Position numbers and translations under genes: made by a program
The notes under the pieces: generated by a model
The model's input: the letters and a program-made list of their open reading frames with translations, nothing else
What the model was told of the DNA's origin: nothing
The model's database searches: none
Shown here: one piece after another, positions 24,901 to 36,900 of the stretch
Layout: every line of letters begins with the position of its first letter
Numbering within the stretch: position 1 is the first letter of the stretch
DNA from: Paragordius varius
Lineage: Eukaryota; Nematomorpha
Direction of reading: 5' to 3'
DNA: 64,000 nt
Assembly: GCA_964247055.1 (NCBI GenBank)
Contig: OZ176054.1
Location: 13,268,001 to 13,332,000 of the forward strand

Positions 24901-27900
24901 AGTATTAAATCTGTTAGTATATTTGTTTTCTGAGTATTTTGAAAATCTTTTTAAATTAATTTGGGTAGATTTGTTCTGGATAGTCCCAAAGCATCAATTT
25001 TAGAAGTTTTTTTATATTACATTCAATTTTAAAATGATTTTTTATGAAAATAAAAAAGTGCATGCATTATCCAATTTTTTATACCCCTGTTATATATTTT
25101 TGTCCCTATATTGAAATTAATGAAATTTTAATAATGTTATATCGGTATTTATAGCATAAAATTAATTAATGTTTTCTTATTATTCGTGCTATATGGGTTT
25201 TTAAGTATAACTTTAATTTTATATATAGAGTGATTTATCTATCCAGTCATCAAACCGAAAAAGGGTATTTATCCTATGTATTATATATGATAGAAAATGT
25301 ATCAGAATCTCATAGTGCTTTTGTTTTGGCGCCTACGAGTAATAAGGAAATGTTATTTGACTTTTGTGAAAATAGTCCGTATTTGATCGAAAAATTATCA
25401 AGTAAAGATTTCAAAGATAAATTTTTCCTAATATTATTAGATATCTTAAAAATATTTTAAAAGCAAAATCTTTAAAATTAAATATAAAATTTTAGAAATA
25501 GCCGACTGTCGCAAATTCTTGCACACCTTTATTATGGAAAATTCATTCATAAAATGCTGAGGTTTCGCAAAAATAAATTTTATATAAGCTAGATTATTCA
25601 AAATTCGGTATAATTTTAAATTTTGGCAAAATTATGTTGAATCGTACTTTATTATGTTATTTTTAAGCATCGAAGAAACTTTATCTAGATATATATAATT
25701 TAATGATCCTAGAATGAATAGAAAATTTTGCGCTCGAATTTGTTTGAAATATATACAATCTGTATTTGACTTAAATTTAAAAACGAAATAATATTTTAAT
25801 CCTAAAATCATAGTGGCAGTATTATTGAATTATATAGAAGAAGCGTTATTATAACATCTTAAAACATTTTATGCTATTACCACCATAAATACCCTTTAAC
25901 CTAATTTTCAAATACTTAATTTAAAAATGCTCATATTTTCGTATCATTCTAGCATATATTAAAAATTGTTTTTGGGGCAATCTCTTCCTTCTTGTCATCT
26001 AAGATAGCTAGTACATTTTTTAGGAGTCCAAAAATAGCGATTAAAGCCCACTACTAAATTTTACAATTACAAATATTGTTTTGTTATTTAAATATAGTCT
26101 ATTTTTTGGAATTAAACTCTTAGTTTTTTATAAACTTATTTAAAATATGCGCTGATACCACAAAAGTTAAAATTACTTCTGATATCAATCCCTAATCAAA
26201 TTGAAAGCACCATGAGAATGATACATTTTTCCAATAGATATAGGTTGTAGTTACATGTTACGGACTAACTAAGGACATCAGCGAAAATTATACAGTCGAT
26301 ACAGTCCCTATTTTATTGATCTGACATTACGATACACAAGTTAAATTTTCAAAAATTAGCGTCTTATTTAAAATCGTTCAAGAATATTGAATTTGCCTGA
26401 AACATTTACGTCACTCATAGCCAGTAAAAGACCGCCAAAAATTATTATTTATTGTCAAAAACATATGGTGTACATGCTCTATCGATTAACACATGTAAAA
26501 CCCATTTTGAAATATTAATGGTTGTAATTTCAAATAAAGTGTAGACGATCTGATAGACCTTACAACGGTGAAGACATTAATATGCTAGGAAACCCAATTT
26601 AGCTACAACAATTGGCAAAAACATTACACATCCAAAAAAAACAAACGTTTTATATTCAAGAATAAAGGGAATTAAACTTGGTAAATGGGTCCCAGAAAAT
26701 CTGAATTGACATCAATCGAAAATCGCAAAGCTACTTGTGAAATCCTGTTTAAACTTCACGAGAGGAAAATGATTTTTGCATTGAATTTTAACGGGTAATG
26801 AGTAATGGCTGTATTTTTAAATAGTGTAAAAATCATTTTCACCTTGCCAAGCAATCCATCACCATCAAAAGCGCTTCGGCAAAAAAACATGCTCTGTGAA
26901 CGGTAGGACCAAAACGGTAATCTTTTGTCCGTGTAATTGATAATACACAACACTAGTGCTACCAAATATTTAATTAGAACGAACCATGCAATCAAATAAC
27001 TATCGGAGTGAGTCAAAAAACATGACAAAGCGATTTTTATACGTGACAATGTCTCTTCACTGGCAGCAAAACCAGTGAATGACACATTAAAATCGCTTCC
27101 GAATCCTTTCCGAATTCGCTGCTGACCAGTCGATCTGACTAATGCAAATTTTGCATTAATGGGGCACTGGCAAAGTTTCAAATTTTTTTAAAACGATTAA
27201 ATATTTTGAGAGAAGTTTTTGATACTTGAGATTAGAAGATACATGAATTGGAAACTCTGTGTTTTTCATTAAATGGCACATAATTAGTAAAAGATAATTT
27301 GAAATTAAAAGCCAAATACAATGCTTTGTGTGATTATTGTGGTATATTAGAGTTAGGTTTAGGCCTAAACACTAACTCTTTTTAAATAATAATAATCAAT
27401 GTATAAATATATGCCTGTGTCTCTCTTTGATGTCTCACACACATTATTTATGCGGTTTATCCCCATAGTGATTTGTGATAAATATTATGATAAATAGTAT
27501 TTATCCATATTTGTAATTTCCAAATTTGTAAAACTCATTTAAACACTAAAAAGGTTTTTTTATTTTAAATAGAGCGGCTCTATAATATACTTTGGTATGC
27601 TAGAAATTTTTTTCAATTTTCGTTTAATACGAATATTTATTCCATTCTTGAAAACGGTGAAGTCGAAAAATCTGAAATTCTAGGAGATGCCTTCAGAATT
27701 TTAATGATATATATTCATCCAAAATATATATTTTTTTTCACTATACATATTTACCTTAAATAATTTGGTTTGAAAAAATTATATCTTTTAACTTGACATG
27801 TTGTTTCAATATATTGATCTTCTTCCTTCATAATTTGGATTTTCAGGTGCTAATCATAAATTATATACAAAGTTTTAATTAAAAAGCAAAAGTTGTAAAT

Positions 27901-30900
27901 ATATATTTATATATTTAATATAAAATCTCCAATATTTTATTATTGTTACTTTATTCGTGTGCAATAATATTATTATTTCAGGCTAGTTACTGATTCTTAT
28001 CTGTCCTGTCCGTGTGTTCATATTAATCCTTTGTCATTTGTGTGTTCTGTATTATCAAAACCGTAAAATATGAAAGTTATATTTTTCATATATATACAAA
28101 ATATTTCTTTAAACCAAAAATAATTTTTATTATTTCCCTTTAAAGGAAAAATATTTTTTGTGATTGATATCAACTGTTAATTTTTCGGTTAATTTGTTAA
28201 ATTTGATTTTAAAATTGAATTGCCCTTGTAATATGGGGAATATAAACCCTAAAGTATTGGATCATCCTTACTCAGATTATAAATCTATTAATATTTATTC
28301 GGATTATACAAATTCCAATGTTCGCATAAAACCACGAAATACTAAGGCTAAACGGACTGATATTAACAAACATTTAAACAATTCTGACCACGATACAACA
28401 TCGGGAAGTTTTAGAAATAATAAATCTACATCAAAAATAAAATTCACAAGGCAACAATTTAAATCTTCAAGTTTTTCTAGAAAATTCTCTAGTCTATCAT
28501 CGCATAAACAGCCATCTCGGAAAGATAAATTATTATGGTTTTTTGGTGGTCCTCCTGTAACTACCACCTTAACCAATGGGGTAGAAAATGTCCCAAATCG
28601 ACTTAAACGAAACACAGATAGCAACATTATTAATCATTTTCAAATACTTTCTACAGAAGAAAACTATAAAAACTCTGATACCAATAACACAAAGTTGAAA
28701 AACGGAGTTTTATCAAACATGAATATTAATATGGCTAATCAACAAAATTTTTCGATGCCTAAAACGTCGCGTTGGAAAAAATTTCACACTAAACGAAAAC
28801 GAAAATTTGAGGACGACCACAGCATAAATAATTGCAAGACACAAAAATCTTTAACTAGCAATGGAATACCTAATGGTTCCCCCTATCAAAATTTCCTAAC
28901 AAATACGCCAGAAATCCCTATAAACTCCTCATCACCGAAAAAAAAGTTTTGTTTAAACGTTACATCAACTCAAAATTTGGGGCATATAGGACATAATTAT
29001 GCATTTGTTGACATTAAAAGCCCATCCTTAGTTGCAAGGAAATCCTCAAAGATAGCTTTTTCTCATATCGATACGCAATTATTTAAGCGACCAAGGTTTA
29101 AGCTTAATTCAAAATACAAAGGAATTATTTTTCATTTTTAGAAGATATTTGAATATTAATATATAATTTATGATAGGTTTCATGAAAAAATTATATCGAT
29201 AAATCTATTTTTCGCTTAAATCCATTTTTTTTTGGAAAATTAAATTTTGAAAAATTTACATTTAAATTAAATTAAACTATATTATAAAATGTTAGCCATT
29301 AAATATTCCGCAATTACCTCTTCCCTATTTTAATGTGGGATATATAGAAAATCTAATTTATATCTATATTATTTATTTATTGTTTGAATCAACACTATCA
29401 ATAAAAAAACTTCTGTAGCAAAACCTCCAGCGAGAAACGCGCATATAAAATTGTCACCATTTTTCTGTTAAATTAACTCTGTATACATATCTTTAACTTT
29501 ATTTCATTTTCTAACTATTATCCATCATATATTTTATTAACTTATTTATTTTTTATTTTTTGCTATATAGACACCAAATTAACTATGATATAAATGAAAT
29601 TAAAAGATGAGAAAATTAGATAAGGAAAGTGAACTAGGGGACTAATCTAGCCTGCCTAAAACGGTAGTTTTATATTACACAACTTAATTGGACAAAAAAA
29701 TAAAAATTATATCATAAGGAAGAGAGGAATAGTGGCAGAAAGGCTGAATTTAATTTTATTATTATGTAAAATATCCCAGCAAACTTTACAGTTATATATT
29801 TTAGTTTCAAAAACGAAGGGTAAAAAAAGGCAATAATTGGCAATTTATCTGTTTTCAGTTCAAAAACATTATTGGTTTTTTCATTTTTCATATTATGAAA
29901 ATGTCATATTTTTAGATAATTAATACTTTTATTATCGCTTTAGTTGTCAAACAAAAGAAACCGTATGGTGCCCACCAGAAACGTATTGGGCTCAAACCTC
30001 GAGTCTTCCCTATGGGTGGGAAAGTGCAGTAGATCAGATTGGGAGACAGTATTATATCAAGTATTACTTGCCTTTTCTCATAAATTCCGATCGAATTTTG
30101 TTCGTTATCAAGAATTTTTTTACACTAAAATTGCCAGTTTTAAAATTTATAAATTGAAAGATGATCTGCATAAAAAGTTAATACCTTTTCCATGTATTCA
30201 TTTGGTTTTTGCTGTAATTTTAGCCATAATCAATACAGTATAAGGTCAAAGTTAATTAATTATCAAACAGTGTGTTTGGATAATATAAACATTTATTTAT
30301 AATTGAAAAATATTTAATCAATAAATGGCCTTTTATGTCCACCTATAAGGAAACATATACATTTTTATTATTCTTTATTTTATGTTTGGAATTCTTACTT
30401 TTTCAGTAAGACAAAAAAACTTGAAAAATATTTTTATGCCCTTGATAAGAATAAAAGTTTCTTTGAAATGATTTTTTGTCATCTTAACACTTTTGACATT
30501 CTCAAACATAAACAATTTTATATGACATAGAGATATTTTTTGTAAAATATGAAATTTGGAAAAATATCCAAATATTTTATTATTTTCTGGAACTTATTCA
30601 ACATTAAATGTGAATTTGCTAGCCATGTATTATTAATTAAAAACACTGTGTATAATACACAAAAATTTATATTAATTTATTCCAATATTACCTCTAAAAC
30701 AATAGTAGCCAAAACACAAATTTGTAATACTTTGTATCTAAATGTTTATTCTATATATTTACATTAAATTATCATATTAATAATATTCTGGAATACATTA
30801 AATCCTAAAATAATATCCTAGATCTATTGTATAAGTTTTAAACAATTTTTTAAAGCAAGGAAGACTAATATATCAGAATCATATTAGTTTGATAGGTCTT

Positions 30901-33900
30901 TCGATCTGAAACATAAAAAAGCGATATATATTCAAAATGCGCGTTAGACAACTGATTAACAATTAATATAGGGTAACCAGCTGATAAAATAATTTAAACA
31001 CATATCAATAAAAAATAAGCGAATCCAAATATAATTAAAATTAAACTCATTGTCAGCACCTTGTGGTATTTTGAAAAGTATGGCCCTAAAATGTTCCATA
31101 TTTTTTTCAAATATTTTTTGATCAATTTTATATTATTATGCTATAAGTATATAATGTATATAATAAATTTCCTTCATTTAAATAGTAATTCAATGTTCAG
31201 CAGCTAAAATCTTTGGCAGCTTTAATATAAAGCTATCGAATTCGATTAATGTTCTTTAATATAAATTATAATAATTTAACCAAAACTGTCGAGTAATAAA
31301 TTTAAAATGATAAAATCCTAAATAACACTTTTTTAATATTAAAAATAATTGAAACTTAATTGAGTAAATTTTTGCATGCTGATATAATTGTGAACATCAC
31401 AGTAAAACTATTTTAAAATAATGTAAATTTAAACATTGTTGAGTTTAATTATAGCCAAAATTATCAGGTGTTTGGTGCATTTGATTTTTGCATTTTCTTC
31501 AATGTGATGACAATACAAAATTATTTTGCCCAAATTTAAGATACGATGCGAATCATGGCGTAATGTTGTGCCTAATGTTTTTTAATCATGAAGCCTTATA
31601 ATAAATTTAGGTTTCAACTATGTTCAAGTTTTTTAGACTGTATGATTCAAATATTAAAGGAAGTAGATGCTAAATTACTGAGCTTAGACTATAATTGGTT
31701 TTGACACATTTTAAATCCACAGTAAAAAGTGAAATTATGCGGACAAAACGTGAAAATATAAGGACAAATATTTTTTTTCTAAAAGACACCATACTTTTTA
31801 AAACCTTAATGATTGCCATATAAACTATTTAGTTGCAATTGTGAAATATAGAATTGATTGCTTTAGTAATATATATCTCTATTTCACCCTTTGCCGTTTA
31901 AAACATGATTTATATTGTAATAAATCAAGATTTAAAAATTATGGTTGTCTTCTAGAATAAAATATTTGTCTTTATATTTTTACGTTTTGTCCGTATATTT
32001 CAGTTTTTACTGTATATTAAAAATAGATGGTAATTTTCTGAGCTCAGACTATAAATATTGATTTTAACATATTTTAAATCTACAATTTTTACAGTTTTTG
32101 ATGTTTAATTAATACATTGTTGTTTACTATTTTTCAATATTTAGACCAGCGACTCCTAACCCTTGTTAACGCTCACCAAATTGAAAATAAAATTTGAGTC
32201 CCCATCCCCTCCTCCCATAAAAATTTAAGATAAAAATATCGAATTTGTTATATTATTATAAAAATCCCAATCAATGAGATCCTTGTGTCTGCAATTATTG
32301 AAATATTTTTTTCCGTATCGGATAAATCTTGATAATTTGCATCTACCTGGAATCCTCATTAGTCTTCAATTTGTTTCTAGTTTTATTTATTAATTATATT
32401 CTCCAAATTTTTCGCCCCCCCCTTCCCCCCCCCATCCTAGATTATTCTACGTCTTCTTTTTGGGAACCACTGTTATTTACACGATCATGTATTATTAAAC
32501 TACTAAAGTAGTGAATTATAAAATAAATTTTTGGACCCAGACCCTTTGTTATCTATCATATTTTAGTAATATATGTAAGTGTAATATAGCTAAGCGCCCA
32601 TTCTGAACGGTAATTATTAGCGATATGCATTATCAATTATGTGGCGCTTGACTTTTTTGTGAATTAGGAATAAACCTAAATCTATATTTATATCCATCCA
32701 TATATAGTCATTTAACGAAATCTACCACTTACAATGACCCAAGGGAGGATTTTGAACCCGGTGAAGAAAGTTTGAAACCACGAGATGTGGAAATTGAAAA
32801 ATCTGAACAGCACGGTTTTGGCCTTATAGCTGGGAGTGAAAAACCTGTTGTTATCCGTTTCGTTTTAGAAGGTAAAATTAGCGTTTTGCTTTTCTCTTTT
32901 TTATAAAATGTAGTAAAATCGACAAAACCAATTAAATTTTTTCATATAAAATGTATTGAGGAAATTTATTTTTCAGTATGCGAAAAAAAGTGAAAAATTC
33001 TGCTTAAATTTGCTTTAATACAGTAAAAATTGAAATTATACGAACAAAACGTAAAATACAGAAAGTATTTTTTTGCAAAAGACAACCATACTTTTTCAAA
33101 CCTTAATTTCTTATATAAAATATTTAATTACCAATAATAATATAAATATGATTGTGTTTGTAATATATATCTCTATTCATACTTTGCTTTATTAGACAAT
33201 GAGTATTAAAAAAACACCAAGATTTAAAAAGTTTGGTTGCCTTTTAACAAAATGTATTTGTCTTTATTTTACGTTTTGCCCGTATAACAATTTTTATTGT
33301 AACACCCTTTTATAAATATGTACTGCATAATATTTTTGATTGTTTGCTCTTTGCCCAACATATTTTATATGCTATAAAGAAGGACCGAGTTTTGGCAAGC
33401 TACAAGCTGGTGATAATATTATACGGGTTAATGGGGAATATGTCGAACAAGCACCCCGAGATCATGTCATAGATTTGATTAGGTATAAAAGTTACTTAAA
33501 TATTTTATTTTTTTATTAGGTGAGTGGTATTATGGTATTATGCTGTTAAAAATTCGACCAATCTTTTTATATACCATTTATACTTCAAATTCACCGTTAG
33601 ACAATTTAAAATCACCCTAAAATTTATATGTAATTAAATATTGGTAATTACATATCTTTTTTTATATTTAAAAATGAAATTTCGTTTGAAATTAACTTAA
33701 TACTGAAAAAATATTAAACTAAATTGTTCATATTAATGATGATTTATATTAGACCGTAAACAGATAATCATTAGGGTGTAATTGAATAATTTAGTGTTAA
33801 TTAGAGGTCCAAATAATATTATATGATGTCAGTATATTAGCATTTTTAGCAATCATAAATTATTTAATGAATGAATTTTTAATATAGTAGAACCCTATCC

Positions 33901-36900
33901 CTCCCCATAATTCTCAACCACTTTATTTCCTATTCAATTTTTAGATAATGAATATATTTTGGGTAAAAACGAAATTTATATTTAAAGTTTTTAAGACTAC
34001 ACTTTTTTGAAAAAACCCACTCTTCAAATTTTAATGTATATTAACTCAAAACATCATCATGCTCTTGCGGTAGAAATGCAATACAAATTGAAATTTTACG
34101 GACAAAATGTAAAAATATAAAGACAATTTTATTTTTCAAAAGACAACCATACTTTAAACCTTAATTTAATCCTATAAAAACACATTTAATTGCAATCGTA
34201 AAATCCACAATTGATTTTGTTACCAATTTACATTTCTATATTATAATTTGTATAGTTTAAAACAATGAGTCATATTTAAAAAAAATTAAAAATATTTGTC
34301 TTTATATTTTCACGTTTTGTCCGTATAATTTCACTTGTTACTGTAAAAGGGTAATATACACTTTTGTTTTTGCTTAATTCTCATATCATTTATATCTGAA
34401 TAGCTAAATTGAAGTTCTTAATTATTTTTATATATAATGATTGTAATCACGAGAGATCCCATACTAGCTGGAAAACTATATGAATTTTATTTTCGGATCA
34501 ACCATGTCGAAAACCTATGGATTACGTTAAATAGATGTTTTAATCAAAAATTCATATTTTTTTTTTCTACTATAGGAATTGCAAAGACAAGGTCACTTTG
34601 ACAGTTTGTCAACCGTCTTATGACAATGTAATATTTTCTTACATATATAATATATATATGATTTAATTTAACTCAATAAGATACTTTTGGCATGATTTTT
34701 TACATTTAATTAAAAAAATCTTTTAATAGTTTTGTATACCACATTATTGTAATACCTTTGAACATAAGATTTTGTGAAGTTTTCTAAGCTAAATGTTGCT
34801 TTTTTTTAACGTTTTACTAATTTTGGTTTCGAAAGATCCATTATTGATTTAGTATAATCTGGGTCCCCAAAACGTGCAAAAAGAACCAGAATTTGACATT
34901 ATTTATATCAGTGGTACTCTGCGAAAAAAATTAAAGGGCCCAAAAAATATATATATTGTCTCAAGAAGTATTCGCCGTATAATAATAATAATTGTTTGCA
35001 TTTTCATATATTCATACTCAAAACAATATTGCAAATTAAATAAATATTTTGGGGCGATAAAAAGCACTTTTAGGGCAGCGGTTTAAATACCACTGACAAA
35101 ACGTAAAAATATAAAGACAAATATTTTTTTCTGAAAGACAACCATACTTTAAATTTAAATTTTTCTCATATAAATGATTTATTTACAATTATAATATATA
35201 ATTGATTGTGTTACCAATATATATCTCTATTTTTATACTTTGTTTAAAACAATGGGTTATATTTAAAAAAATCAAGATTTAAAAAGTATGGTTGTGTTTT
35301 AGAAAAAAAATATTTGTCTTTATATTTCTACGTTTTGCCGCATTATTTTAAGGTTTACTATATTAAATTTTTATATATTTTTCAAATATATGACAGTCAA
35401 ACCGAAAATCAGCCCTTTTGAGTGCATCCAAAAAGGCTAAATTAAAACATAAACCGTCCAAAGTTAGATTTTCCGAACGCGTAATCATTAATGGACTTCA
35501 TATGTCGCGTGCCAAAGTAACATTTTATTACCAAATATTTATGGATATTCACCATAAAATTTTATAAATTTTCATCATCTTTTTTGAATCATGCAATAGA
35601 ACCAACCCTATGAAACTTGCATTCATGCAATGGCAAATATCCTTAAAGTGTTCCTAGAAAATGGTCAAACGAAATCTTTTAAATACGATCAAAAAACGAC
35701 AGTTAGGGTAATTATATTTTTGAATTTGCAAAACTAAAATTTGTCGTATAATGGAATGGAATATTTGATAATATAATGCAAACCAACCTTATGATTATAC
35801 AATAAAAACTGAATTTATACGGACAAAACGTAAAAATATAAAGACAAATATTATTATCTAAAAGGCAACCATACTTTTTAAAACCTTAATTAGTTACTAT
35901 TGTAAAATATAGAATATATTGCGTTAGTATTATAAATCTCTTATTTCACACTTTGCCAATTAAAACAATGATATTGATATAAACAAGATTTAATAGTATG
36001 GTTGTCTTTTAGAAAAAAATATTTCTCTTTATATTTTAACGTTTTGTCCGTATAATTTCAGCTTTTACTATAATTTTGTCAAAAAATTTGTGATTCTTAG
36101 GATGTTTTGGACATTTTGAAGCAAAAACTAGAAATTAGCCATATGGAATATTTTTGCTTAGTGCTACAACATATCGATGATATCAAATGTACACGTTTAA
36201 CCTTATTGTACGAGGATGATTTATTAACTAATGTAAATATTTAAGCATTTACCATAAATTTTGCCTATATAAAATAAATTCCAAAAATAATATTTTAAGA
36301 TTGCCCTTCGACCTGGTGCCCAATACTATCGATGTTTGTTCCGTGTGATATATGCACCCCAAGATCCACAAGATATGTTGGAAAAGGATAAATCTGCACT
36401 CATATATTTTTATCAACAGGCAAATCATTTTTTTATATTTGTTTTGGTCCGCCCGAAGAATTTAGTAACTATGAAAAACATTTTTTACATTTTGACGGTT
36501 AAATCTCTATAATATAATTTACAAACGTAGCATTTCCGACAACAAATGTGGTAAAAATTGAAAACAGAAAACACGTAAAAATATAAAAACATATGGTTAT
36601 CTCTTAAAAAATGTTTTTTCTTATGCTTTTACGTTTTGTCCTTGTAATTTCAATATTTACTGTAATATTGGTTAAAATTAAAATTATACGGACCAAACGT
36701 GAAATTATAACGACAAATTTTTTTCCAAAAGACAACCCCACTTTTTTCAACCCTAAGATATCCTATTAATATCATTTTATAACAATCGAAAATTGTGTTA
36801 TTGTTTGTGTTACAAATATACATCTCGATTTTTACTTTGAAGTTTAAAACAATAGGCGATATAAAAAATCAAGATTTAAAAAGTACGTTTATCTTTTAAA

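Noticed and set aside
26756-27181. 141-codon minus-strand frame
   Set aside because: It is antisense to the mariner relic, whose transposase text is on the plus strand.
28143-28240. Stop-codon read-through joining the unidentified gene to the 302-codon frame
   Set aside because: The proposed stop at 28165-28167 is in a different frame from the 28233 ATG, so simple read-through cannot join them.
28233-28262. N-myristoylation signal MGNINP
   Set aside because: Gly2 is present, but Pro at position 6 instead of Ser/Thr disfavours the modification.
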